Shown here piece by piece: positions 1-6,654 of a stretch of DNA of 12,297 nt. The notes beneath the pieces are model-generated. The model saw only the letters and a program-made list of their open reading frames with translations. It did not search any database and was not told the DNA's origin. Position 1 is the stretch's first letter; every line of letters starts with the position of its first letter. Location: positions 1-12,297 of the forward strand of contig JBAXHD010000060.1 of NCBI GenBank assembly GCA_037139095.1, read 5' to 3'. The DNA is from WLMZ01 sp037139095. Its GTDB lineage: Bacteria; Actinomycetota; Acidimicrobiia; Acidimicrobiales; Ilumatobacteraceae. A program made the position numbers and the translations under genes.

Positions 1-60
1 ACTTCAGCGGGCGCCACTTCAGCGGGCGCCACTTCAGCGGGTGCTACTTCAGCTGCGGGA
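1..60. repeat. 15-bp tandem repeat encoding an APAEV pentapeptide
   Basis: Units begin at 1, 16, 31 and 46. The first two (ACTTCAGCGGGCGCC) are identical, the third differs at two positions, and the fourth is degenerate after ACTTCAGC. The period is a multiple of three and the repeats lie in frame in the minus-strand DUF4177-like gene, so they encode a repeated acidic/Pro-rich tail rather than a non-coding array. The array is cut by the window edge, so the copy number is unknown. Confidence 0.85.
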
Positions 61-233
61 GCACCAACAGTTGCCGTAGCGCCTCCGACTGGTCGGCTAA
101 GGAACGCAGCGACATCGCCACCAGCGGGAACGATGGACACCACCGTCCACCCTTCGCTTGACTTCTCGGTGAGCTTTGCAGCAAGGCTGGCTGGGTCATA
201 GGACGATGAGCTGACGGTGATGTACTCGTACAT
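1..233 (-). CDS. DUF4177-like small protein with APAEV tandem repeats (partial, C-terminus off the window)
   Basis: The frame opens with ATG at 233 and runs open through the left edge, giving at least 77 residues. The N-terminus (MYEYITVSSSSYDPASL, then AAKLTEKSSEGWTVVSIV) matches the pattern of DUF4177-type proteins: a Tyr-Glu-Tyr start, a short helix, and a Glu-Gly-Trp-x-Val-Val strand. This family has no established biochemical function. From about residue 52 the protein becomes Ala/Pro/Val-rich and ends at the window edge in repeats of Ala-Pro-Ala-Glu-Val encoded by a 15-bp tandem repeat. No Shine-Dalgarno sequence is visible. Instead a TAAAGT hexamer sits 7 nt before the ATG, so the mRNA may be leaderless. 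The gene lies 62 bp beyond the ABC ATPase stop and could have its own promoter or be read through from that operon. Family assignment is by sequence pattern only. Confidence 0.6.
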   Translation of the reverse strand, partial: MYEYITVSSSSYDPASLAAKLTEKSSEGWTVVSIVPAGGDVAAFLSRPVGGATATVGAPAAEVAPAEVAPAEVAPAE

Positions 234-240
234 GGGCAAG

Positions 241-246
241 ACTTTA
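241..246 (-). promoter_or_regulatory. Candidate -10 element of a leaderless promoter (DUF4177-like gene)
   Basis: Read on the minus strand, TAAAGT is followed by CTTGCCC and then the ATG at 233. A TANNNT -10 box normally places the transcription start about 7 nt downstream, that is on the start codon itself. No convincing -35 is seen (TTACGC at 265-270 on the minus strand is only a partial match). Confidence 0.4.
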
Positions 247-295
247 CTGCTCGATGGCGTATCGGCGTAACAGGTGCCGAAAATGATCGGCGGTG

Positions 296-1087
296 TTAGT
301 TCGGCGCAACGAGTTCGGCCACGTTGGCATCGGTGGGTGCGCCGTCGTGCACGATCTCGCCGTCACGCAACGCGATGAGCCGGCTGACTCGCTCGACGTA
401 TGTGAGTTCGTGGGTGGCAACGACCAAGCTGGCGCCGTCGGCAGCAGCCTGATCGAGTAGTTCGAGCAGAGCGGTTTTGCCAGCAGCATCGAGGCCAACG
501 AACGGCTCGTCGACCAGCAGCAGTTCGAATGGACGGACGAATGCCAACGCGATTGCAGCCTTCTGGCGAAGTCCGCGGCTGAACGTGTTGGGCAAATCGT
601 CGGCTCGGTCGTAGAGCCCCAGATGATCGAGCAGATCGGCGGCCAACTGATCCCATTCGTCGACGCCGTGTAAGCGAGCGACGAACTCGAGGTGCTCCCA
701 CAACGACAGGTCGTCGTAGAACGAAGGCGTGTCTGAGAGATAGGCCAGCGCGCTACGCGCTGCCGGTGTACCCGATGCGTGACCCATGATGTGCACGGTT
801 CCGCCGGTGGGGTCGAGCAGGCCGGCTGCCATTCGAATAAAGGTTGTCTTGCCGCTTCCGTTGTGGCCCACCACAGCAACGCGTTGGCCCTCGGGGATGT
901 GCAGCGTGAGTGGTGCCAAGGCGGGTCGGTCGCCGTAGTCCTTGGTGAGATCGTTGGCGGCGAGCGCGCCAGTGGTGATGCGCTCAACTTTTGCTGCGGC
1001 CTTCGATTCTGGGCCGGCTGCTTTCGAGGCTGGCTTCGGATGCCGGCTGGCTGGCTTTGGGTGACGGCTTGCTTGATTCGAGGCCAC
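296..1087 (-). CDS. ABC transporter ATP-binding protein
   Basis: This is the 263-residue ATPase subunit of an ABC-2-like transporter, and it should power the membrane protein encoded just upstream. Visible motifs are Walker A GHNGSGKT (74-81), signature FSRGLRQ (169-175, a common variant of LSGGQ in exporter ATPases), Walker B LLLVDEP (189-195) with D-loop GLD (198-200), and the switch His in ATHE (His226). The Q-loop region (YLSDTPSFYDDLS, about 116-128) lacks the usual Gln. The start chosen is GTG at 1087. It is preceded by AGGAG in CCAGGAGCTAACA and lies 2 bp beyond the permease stop. A longer in-frame extension to 1219 would overlap the permease gene and lacks domain homology. The first 40 residues are an unusual Ala/Lys/Pro-rich tail carrying two copies of ASRHPKP, not part of the ATPase fold. 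The transported substrate cannot be told. Confidence 0.9.
   Translation of the reverse strand: MASNQASRHPKPASRHPKPASKAAGPESKAAAKVERITTGALAANDLTKDYGDRPALAPLTLHIPEGQRVAVVGHNGSGKTTFIRMAAGLLDPTGGTVHIMGHASGTPAARSALAYLSDTPSFYDDLSLWEHLEFVARLHGVDEWDQLAADLLDHLGLYDRADDLPNTFSRGLRQKAAIALAFVRPFELLLVDEPFVGLDAAGKTALLELLDQAAADGASLVVATHELTYVERVSRLIALRDGEIVHDGAPTDANVAELVAPN
1031..1072 (-). repeat. 21-bp tandem duplication encoding ASRHPKP twice
   Basis: Residues 6-19 of the ABC ATPase are two consecutive ASRHPKP heptapeptides encoded by imperfect 21-bp units. They form part of a basic, proline-rich N-terminal extension that precedes the nucleotide-binding domain. Confidence 0.7.
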
Positions 1088-1089
1088 TG

Positions 1090-2733
1090 TTAGCTCCTGG
1101 TCAACTCTGAACGGGCGGCGCGTTGTTGCGCACTTGCTTGCTTGCCCTCGGCCATGAAGGCGTTGAATTTGATCTTCCACGCATCGCGACGGCGTACCCA
1201 CCAACCAATGAAGGCGCACAACATCAGCTGGGCAACAGCCATGCGAATCGCCGTGGCCAGCTCGGGCTTGCCGGTGCGATGGGCTGCTCGTACAGCGAGC
1301 ACGCCAACGCTGCCGATGATGGAGACAACGAGCGGCAACAGCATGCGCACGATGGTGGTCATGCCACTCATCTCGGGTGGCATCATCGTTTGCTCAACCG
1401 CCGAGGTGGTCATGTCGGGCGCATCTTTGACGATGCTGACCGCAGCGCCCGCTGCTCCGGCCCAAATTGTTGGCAGCGCTAAGACGCCAGCGATGGCGGC
1501 ACCGCCAGCTCCCTTGAGCACTGCCACGGTGCCAACAGCGAGCGCAGCAAATGGCAGCAGGGCCAACAACGGAGCTGCGGTGTGGCGTAACAACAAGGCG
1601 CCGCGTTCGTGCGGAAGGGCCGACATACGATCAGGTTGATCGATCTCTTGCGACAGGGGCTCAAGCGCTTCCATGCCAAGCAGGAACAACAAGCCACCGC
1701 TCACGAGAAACAACGCCGTGGTGCCATCGAACGCGGCAACCTGACACACGGCTGCGCCGATTGCCATCATCGACATGCGCAACAGACGCGACACGGGGAA
1801 GCGCAGCAGGCTGTGCCAACCGCGACGCCATACGACGCCCGAGGTGCCAGCGCGTCGCAAACGCACCCATGGTTTGCTGCGCGTGTTTTCTTGGCTGAGC
1901 TGGCGCCGCAGCAACATGACCGTGCGCAGATCTTGCATCGTGACGGCGAAGTGAAGTTGAGCGACGAGGCCGCTGCGTCGCGCAAGTGCGTCGAGCGATG
2001 TGCGACGAAGTAACAGCAGCCCGATAGCCAACAGCGCGAGCGCGAGTGCAACAGCGATGAGATCGATACCGCGTTGGCGCATGCCCCAGAGCGCAAGACT
2101 GCCGTTGAGGTTGCCGGGCCCAACGATGTGCTGAGTGATCGCGGCGCCTTGCCACGCGATTCCGGCCGCACCGATAAGCGAAGCGAACCATCGAGGAATG
2201 TGGAGCGCGTGCGACGTAAGCGCAGCACCGATAAAGACCACCGACAGGGTTGCCCCGAAGGCCGCTCCGGTGAAGGTCCATGAGGCCACGGACCCGGGCA
2301 GCCGGCGCCCGGCAAGCTCGCCGGCGAGCGCGCCCACGATGAGACCCGAGAAGGCGGCGGATCGCGCTCGCTGCGATGCGGGGCGAAGCAGCGCGGATCG
2401 GCGGTCGATGGGCGACAGCAACACATGGCGAACGTCGGCGTCCTCGATTGCTAATGGCCCACCGCGGCTACCGCTGCGGATGCCTGCCGCAAACGCAATG
2501 ACAGCAAACATGCCCAATACGGCGGGGCCATTGCGGAAGATGTCGACAATGGTGGAGTTGGCCACCTTCGAGTCTTTAACGAATCCGGAGAGCCACAGAG
2601 CGCTTCCGCCAAATGCGAACGCGACGAGGTAGACGCGGTAGGCGGCTTCGAACCAGTCGAGTTCAGCCATTCGGTTCTTGCGCCGAGCGCGGCGAAGGTC
2701 GCCGAGTGGGTCTTGGGCGCGAGAAGTTGGCAT
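1090..2733 (-). CDS. Multi-pass membrane protein, probable ABC transporter permease
   Basis: The protein has 547 residues with about 10-12 hydrophobic segments, roughly at 32-50, 71-87, 127-141, 152-172, 183-200, 223-243, 318-335, 339-355, 386-406, 411-434, 463-483 and 494-512. A long polar stretch at about 245-315 separates two hydrophobic halves. I do not recognise a named family. The role as permease follows from its position directly before an ABC ATPase with only 2 bp between them, plus its topology. It may therefore carry both membrane halves in one chain, as some ABC-2 exporters do. The stop TAA overlaps the ribosome-binding region of the ATPase gene, which suggests translational coupling. 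The ATG at 2733 lies 12 bp after the sulfurtransferase stop and has a poor Shine-Dalgarno sequence. Met22 (MAELDW, before the first membrane segment) is an alternative start. Substrate is unknown. Confidence 0.75.
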   Translation of the reverse strand: MPTSRAQDPLGDLRRARRKNRMAELDWFEAAYRVYLVAFAFGGSALWLSGFVKDSKVANSTIVDIFRNGPAVLGMFAVIAFAAGIRSGSRGGPLAIEDADVRHVLLSPIDRRSALLRPASQRARSAAFSGLIVGALAGELAGRRLPGSVASWTFTGAAFGATLSVVFIGAALTSHALHIPRWFASLIGAAGIAWQGAAITQHIVGPGNLNGSLALWGMRQRGIDLIAVALALALLAIGLLLLRRTSLDALARRSGLVAQLHFAVTMQDLRTVMLLRRQLSQENTRSKPWVRLRRAGTSGVVWRRGWHSLLRFPVSRLLRMSMMAIGAAVCQVAAFDGTTALFLVSGGLLFLLGMEALEPLSQEIDQPDRMSALPHERGALLLRHTAAPLLALLPFAALAVGTVAVLKGAGGAAIAGVLALPTIWAGAAGAAVSIVKDAPDMTTSAVEQTMMPPEMSGMTTIVRMLLPLVVSIIGSVGVLAVRAAHRTGKPELATAIRMAVAQLMLCAFIGWWVRRRDAWKIKFNAFMAEGKQASAQQRAARSELTRS

Positions 2734-2745
2734 GCCTGAGCGACG

Positions 2746-3582
2746 CTACCGGCCGGGGCCGGTTTCTACGGTGCGGGCGGCATCGCTGGACCAGCCGCTG
2801 AAGCTAGCGACATAGATACGCGCAGGTGCGAGACCGGCGTGCTCGATGGCGAGAATATTCACGCACGTAGAAACGCCGCTGCCGCAGTAGGTGACCACTT
2901 CGGCGGCGTCGGCCACGCCAAGTTCTGAGAAGTGTTGGTGCAGTTCATGCGCTGGGCGAAAGCATTTGGTGACTGGATCGAGCGCCGCGGCAAATGGTGC
3001 GCTCAGGGCGCCGGGCACATGACCGGGACGCGGATCGATAGCGGTGACCTCGCCCGTGAAACGCTCGTACGAGCGTGCATCAATCACGACCCCGCGATGG
3101 GAGCCTGCGAGTTCGGCTGTTTCGTCGGCTGTGGCAAAGCGCTCGGCGGGCCACGGGGTCTCAGTGAACGTTGCCGGGGTTGGCGCGGGCTCGTCGCCCG
3201 TAACGAGTGGGCCGTGCCATGCACCGATACCGCCGTTGAGCACTGCGGCATTGCGGCCGATCATGCGCAGCATCACAACGAGGCGCCCGGCGGTCATGCC
3301 GCCGGTGTCGTCGTATGCAATCACCGTGCTGTGGTCGCTGATACCCAAGCTGCTCATCGCAGCGGCGAAGGCCTGTGGCGTTGGGAACGGATGGCGTCCT
3401 TCGCTGGCCGGCAGGTCGTGGGCGGCTAGCTGGGTTTCGAGGTCGACGAACACGGCGCCGGGCACATGCCCAGCGGTGAATTCGTTGTGCGCGTTTCGCC
3501 CGTCGAGATACCAACGCACGTCGGCGAAAACAGCGTCTGGGAAATCGGCGAGTTCGTCGACCGAAATGATGGGTTGCATCAT
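2746..3582 (-). CDS. sseA: Two-domain sulfurtransferase (rhodanese / 3-mercaptopyruvate sulfurtransferase type)
   Basis: A 278-residue protein with the tandem rhodanese layout, the usual length for this family. The N-terminal inactive domain (about 5-125) has HVPGAVFVDLE and AYDDTGGM, with Asp where a catalytic Cys would sit, and WHG at its end. The C-terminal catalytic domain (about 150-270) has VVIDARSYERFTGE, GHVPGA and the active loop YCGSGVST with nucleophile Cys233. CGSGV loops are typical of mercaptopyruvate sulfurtransferases and of actinobacterial SseA-type enzymes, whereas classical thiosulfate rhodanese has CRKGVT. The enzyme transfers sulfane sulfur from a donor through a Cys persulfide to an acceptor. 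The start ATG at 3582 overlaps the larC stop in an ATGA arrangement (a second ATG follows at 3579), so the two are probably translationally coupled. A longer reading frame reaching 3912 would overlap larC and is rejected. Linkage to larBC hints at sulfur supply for NPN cofactor synthesis; that is inference. Confidence 0.88.
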   Translation of the reverse strand: MMQPIISVDELADFPDAVFADVRWYLDGRNAHNEFTAGHVPGAVFVDLETQLAAHDLPASEGRHPFPTPQAFAAAMSSLGISDHSTVIAYDDTGGMTAGRLVVMLRMIGRNAAVLNGGIGAWHGPLVTGDEPAPTPATFTETPWPAERFATADETAELAGSHRGVVIDARSYERFTGEVTAIDPRPGHVPGALSAPFAAALDPVTKCFRPAHELHQHFSELGVADAAEVVTYCGSGVSTCVNILAIEHAGLAPARIYVASFSGWSSDAARTVETGPGR

Positions 3583-4808
3583 GCGTTGCCGTCTTGGTGG
3601 TGGCCGAGGGCTTCGGCCTGGGCGAGTACTTCGCGAAGGGGGCGGCCCAGCGCAAGCGCAGCAGCGGCCGCGTCGTCGTGTTCTACCTTCACCCGACCGG
3701 CAGCGAGTTTCATGCGAATGGTGTGGCCGTCTACGACCACAGTTGATTCGGCTCGGGCTTGCGGCCAGCGTTCGAGCGTGGTGCCGCGCACACCAAGAGA
3801 CCCGGTTTCGCTGATGAGCACCGCGGCGACGGCTTGGCTCACGGTCGGGTCGCATAAGGCGTGCACGGTGTGCGCTGGCCGACCCTTTTTCATCACAATG
3901 GGCGTTGCCCACGCGTCGTGTGCGCCAGCGTTGAGCAACGCGACGATGGTGTGGGCAATGACCTCGCCGGTGGCATCGTCGAGATTGACCTCAAGCAGTC
4001 GTACTGGTTGCCCTGCGTTGCTGTTGCCGGTTGCTCCAGCAATGTGCTCGTCGCCAATGACAACCTGCACCACGTTGGGTCGCCCAGGAGTGTCGGCTGA
4101 TCCGGCACCATAACCAACCGAGCGCACGTTCATCGCTGGCATTGGTTCGAATGCATCGGCGAGGGCGGTCATCAGTGCGACGCCGGTTGGGGTTGCTATC
4201 TCTTTACGCGTGTCGATGCCGAACGCGGGGGCATTGCGTTGCGCGAGTAGGCCGGTAACTGCCGGCGCTGGGTTGGGCAGCTCGCCATGCGCGGCATGAA
4301 CCGACCCGCGCCCTACAGCGATGGGGCTGCACACGATTCGATCAATGCCCAGTACCTCAAGAGCGGCGCATGAGCCGACGATGTCGACGATGGCATCGAC
4401 CGAGCCGACTTCGTGGAACTCGACATCGAGCACCGGCATGCGATGCATTGCGCTCTCAACCGCGGCGAGCGCATCGAATGTGGCGAGCGCGCGATCGCGA
4501 ACGCGGACTGGTAGCTCGCTGTTGATCAACAACTCGCGGATCATGCGATAGGGGCGATGCCCGTGGTCGTGGGTGTGGCCGTGCGCCTCGTGGTCGTGCT
4601 CATGCACGTGATCGTTCACCACCACGATTGCGTGCGTAGCGGCTACTCCGCAGCGCAACACGGGCTCGAACATCAGCGCGTAATCGTCGACGCCTAAACG
4701 CCCGATGATCTCAGCAACCGCAATGGGATCGGCCCCCGCATCGATGAGAGCTCCAAGGGTCATGTCGCCCGCGGTTCCGGCAAAGCAGTGGAACCAGGCG
4801 GTGGTCAT
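3579..4808 (-). CDS. larC: LarC, nickel insertion protein for the nickel-pincer nucleotide cofactor
   Basis: LarC inserts nickel into pyridinium-3,5-bisthiocarboxylic acid mononucleotide in a CTP-dependent step, giving the NPN cofactor of lactate racemase and related LarA enzymes. This 409-residue protein is full length and encoded in a single frame, unlike the Lactobacillus gene that is split by a programmed frameshift (larC1/larC2). Family landmarks are the N-terminal WFHCFAGTAGDMTLGALIDAG (8-21 the most conserved), a His-rich stretch at about 67-84 with eight His and several Asp/Glu that is a plausible nickel-binding loop, FHEVGSVDAIVDIVG (131-145), TPTGVALM, and the C-terminal-domain motifs VMKKGRP (305-311) and ETGSLGVR (334-341). 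The start is ATG at 4808, which matches the family N-terminus and overlaps the larB stop (ATGA). The longer frame to 4886 is not family-like. Confidence 0.94.
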   Translation of the reverse strand: MTTAWFHCFAGTAGDMTLGALIDAGADPIAVAEIIGRLGVDDYALMFEPVLRCGVAATHAIVVVNDHVHEHDHEAHGHTHDHGHRPYRMIRELLINSELPVRVRDRALATFDALAAVESAMHRMPVLDVEFHEVGSVDAIVDIVGSCAALEVLGIDRIVCSPIAVGRGSVHAAHGELPNPAPAVTGLLAQRNAPAFGIDTRKEIATPTGVALMTALADAFEPMPAMNVRSVGYGAGSADTPGRPNVVQVVIGDEHIAGATGNSNAGQPVRLLEVNLDDATGEVIAHTIVALLNAGAHDAWATPIVMKKGRPAHTVHALCDPTVSQAVAAVLISETGSLGVRGTTLERWPQARAESTVVVDGHTIRMKLAAGRVKVEHDDAAAAALALGRPLREVLAQAEALGHHQDGNA

Positions 4809-5554
4809 TGCTTCATCATCCTCGCGATGGCACACGCGGCGCCAAACCCGTTGTCGATGCCCACAACGGTGATGCCGCTGGCGCATGACGCGTGCATCGC
4901 CAATAACGCGGTGACGCCTTCGAGTGACGCGCCATATCCGACACTGGTGGGCACCGCCACGATGGGAGCTGAGCTGAGTCCGCCGATCACGCTTGCGAGG
5001 GCGCCCTCCATGCCTGCCACGACCACGATTGCATCGGCCGCCGTGATCTCATCGAGGTGAGCAAGGAGTCGGTGCAGGCCTGCGACACCAACATCGGTGA
5101 GTTGGTGAGGGGCGAATCCGAACGCTGCAAGGGTGATCAAGCACTCGTTCACCACGTGATGGTCGGCGGTGCCGGCCGACAGCACTGATACTCGCGCCGT
5201 TCGCCACGGGGTGGGCTGGCGCCACAGCGCCGAGCCGCCCAGTGTGGTGGCTGGGCCGTGGGCGGTTACCGCGGCGTCGATCTGTTCGGCGTTTGCCCGG
5301 GTGAGCAACACCGGGTCGGTGCTGTGCGCCAGCAGTTCGCCCACGATGCGGGTGACCTGATCGGCGGTCTTGCCGGGTCCGTAGACGGCCTCGGGAATTC
5401 CTTGGCGCAGTGATCGGTGGTGATCGACCAATGCGTCACCAACATCGGCGAAGGGGAGTCGCCGCAAGGTGGCCACTGCTTCGTCGGCGTTGAGCGTTCC
5501 GGTGCTCACGCCTTCGAGTAACTGACGAATATCGGCCTCATTCACGGCAAGCAT
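4805..5554 (-). CDS. larB: LarB, pyridinium-3,5-biscarboxylic acid mononucleotide synthase
   Basis: LarB carboxylates nicotinic acid adenine dinucleotide and splits off AMP, the first step of NPN cofactor synthesis. The 249-residue product has the family length and layout. It has an N-terminal helical domain (DIRQLLEGVSTGTL, then VDHHRSLRQGIPEAVYGPGKT at 43-63) and a C-terminal PurE/AIR-carboxylase-like domain with VLSAGTADHHVVNE (124-137), VVVAGMEGALASVIGGL, and VPTSVGYGAS (201-210). It ends in SCASGITVVGIDNGFGAA. Cys224 in SCASG aligns with the active-site cysteine known from the Lactobacillus enzyme. The ATG at 5554 fits the family N-terminus. The upstream in-frame extension to 5851 runs into pheA on the other strand and is rejected. 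This is the first gene of the minus-strand operon. larE and a larA target are not in the window. Confidence 0.94.
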   Translation of the reverse strand: MLAVNEADIRQLLEGVSTGTLNADEAVATLRRLPFADVGDALVDHHRSLRQGIPEAVYGPGKTADQVTRIVGELLAHSTDPVLLTRANAEQIDAAVTAHGPATTLGGSALWRQPTPWRTARVSVLSAGTADHHVVNECLITLAAFGFAPHQLTDVGVAGLHRLLAHLDEITAADAIVVVAGMEGALASVIGGLSSAPIVAVPTSVGYGASLEGVTALLAMHASCASGITVVGIDNGFGAACAIARMMKQ

Positions 5555-5648
5555 GCTGCCACAGCTAGCGCCAATCTGGGCGGGAAATCTTGGTGCTGGC
5601 GTGGTATTTCGGCCGTGCCAGACGGTCGCGGTGCCGTAGCCTGAGGCG
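5555..5648. promoter_or_regulatory. Divergent promoter region between larB and pheA
   Basis: The 94 bp separate the two head-to-head start codons and must hold promoters for both operons. No Shine-Dalgarno sequence is evident before larB. On the plus strand TAGCCT (5637-5642) ends 6 nt before the pheA ATG. On the minus strand TAGCTG (5562-5567) ends 7 nt before the larB ATG. Neither has a clear TTGACA-like -35. No nickel-box palindrome or other operator is recognisable. Confidence 0.5.
5637..5642 (+). promoter_or_regulatory. Candidate -10 element of a leaderless promoter (pheA)
   Basis: TAGCCT fits TANNNT and is followed by GAGGCG and then the pheA ATG at 5649, so transcription would start at or next to the start codon. 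GAGGCG itself could alternatively act as a weak Shine-Dalgarno sequence, though its distance to the ATG is too short. No -35 match is seen. Confidence 0.4.
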
Positions 5649-6587
5649 ATGAGCAACAGGGTACGGGTGGGTTTTTTAGGCCCCTTTGGCACATTTACCG
5701 AGCAGGCACTCCGCACGCAGGCCGATCTTGCCCACGGCGAACTGGTGCCCTTTCGTACCGTTCCCGATGTGCTCGACGCCGTTGAGGCGGGCGAGGTCAA
5801 TCTTGGTTTTGTCCCCATTGAGAACTCCATCGAAGGCACGGTCAACTTCACACAAGACGCCTTGGCCTTCGATTACGAGTTGCTCATCGAACGCGAAGTG
5901 GTGCTCGATATTGAGCATTGCCTCCTGGCCGCCCCGGGCACCGCCCTCGCCGACATCACCGAGGTGCTGTCCATCCCGGTAGCTACCGCACAATGCCATC
6001 AGTACTTGCGGTCCAATCTCCCCGATGCCTCGATCACGCCAGCAAGTAGTACGGCCGAAGCGGCGCGCACCTTGTCGGCGAACCCGGCTGCGGGCGTCGC
6101 TGCCATCGCTCCACGCAACGCGGCCACGCTGTATGGCCTTGAGGTGATTGCTGCCGACATCGCCGACCACGGGGCCAACCAGACTCGGTTTGTGCTCGTG
6201 GGTAAGCAGCTTGTGCCGTCGCCAACCGGTCACGATCGCACGGCGCTTGTGGTGTATCAGCGCGCTGATCAGCCCGGAAGCCTCATCGGCATTCTGCAAG
6301 AGTTCGCGGCACGACGTATCAACCTGTCGAACCTGCTGAGTCGGCCCACCAAGCGCGGTGGCCTCGGCGACTACTGCTTCATTCTGTATGCCGATGGGCA
6401 TATCGCCGACGAACTCATGGCCGATGTCATGCGATCGCTGCATTCGAAGCAAGGTGCCGTGAAGTTTCTTGGCTCGTACCCGGCCGCCGGCGAACATGCC
6501 CACAGCAGCCGCGAACATGCCGATACTCGCTGGCGCGAAGCCGACGATTGGGTCGAGTCCATCCGCGCCAACATTCAGTTGCGCTGA
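5649..6587 (+). CDS. pheA: Prephenate dehydratase (phenylalanine biosynthesis)
   Basis: The enzyme converts prephenate to phenylpyruvate, the committed step to phenylalanine, in the cytoplasm. The 312 residues comprise the dehydratase domain (about 5-185) and a regulatory ACT domain (about 197-277), without a chorismate mutase domain, as in other actinobacteria. Seen motifs are GPFGTFTEQA (11-20), VPIENSIEGTV (55-65), the SST segment (133-135) and catalytic NQTRF (177-181). In the ACT domain TALVVY stands where the GALV motif is expected, and LLSRPTKRG stands where ESRP is expected, so the Glu is replaced by Leu. Loss of that Glu could change phenylalanine feedback, but this is inference. A polar C-terminal tail (about 280-312) extends beyond the ACT domain. 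The ATG at 5649 gives a normal family N-terminus. The gene is followed after 67 bp by a two-component system with apparently separate control. Confidence 0.95.
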   Translation: MSNRVRVGFLGPFGTFTEQALRTQADLAHGELVPFRTVPDVLDAVEAGEVNLGFVPIENSIEGTVNFTQDALAFDYELLIEREVVLDIEHCLLAAPGTALADITEVLSIPVATAQCHQYLRSNLPDASITPASSTAEAARTLSANPAAGVAAIAPRNAATLYGLEVIAADIADHGANQTRFVLVGKQLVPSPTGHDRTALVVYQRADQPGSLIGILQEFAARRINLSNLLSRPTKRGGLGDYCFILYADGHIADELMADVMRSLHSKQGAVKFLGSYPAAGEHAHSSREHADTRWREADDWVESIRANIQLR

Positions 6588-6613
6588 AACGGCCTGCGCT
6601 GACCTCGGCCGTG

Positions 6614-6633
6614 CTCTCACCACTTTCTTACGC
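6614..6633 (+). promoter_or_regulatory. Candidate response-regulator operator upstream of its own gene
   Basis: CTCTCACC at 6614-6621 is followed exactly 11 bp later by TTCTTACG (6625-6632), sharing the core TCT-x-AC. Direct repeats with 11-bp spacing are the usual binding pattern of OmpR/PhoB-family regulators. The same core occurs as a perfect direct repeat at 8683-8702 upstream of the next gene group. The site lies 22 bp before the response regulator ATG, so it may mediate autoregulation. Confidence 0.4.
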
Positions 6634-6654
6634 AGAACGAGTACAAACGTGAAC

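Noticed and set aside
1..60. Possible CRISPR or non-coding repeat array at the left edge
   Set aside because: The units are 15 bp without spacers and stay in frame within a coding sequence.
1088..1219. N-terminal extension of the ABC ATPase into the permease gene
   Set aside because: The GTG at 1087 has a strong AGGAG and sits right after the permease stop; the extension is an out-of-frame read of permease codons.
3583..3912. N-terminal extension of the sulfurtransferase across the end of larC
   Set aside because: Arg/His/Pro-rich out-of-frame translation of larC; the ATG at 3582 gives a normal family N-terminus and an ATGA overlap.
5555..5851. N-terminal extension of larB into pheA
   Set aside because: LarB homologs start near the DIRQLL segment; the extension is antisense to pheA.
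6589..6612. ACGGCC / GGCCGT inverted repeat after pheA as a terminator
   Set aside because: Only a 6-bp stem with a 12-nt loop and no T-run; too weak to call.
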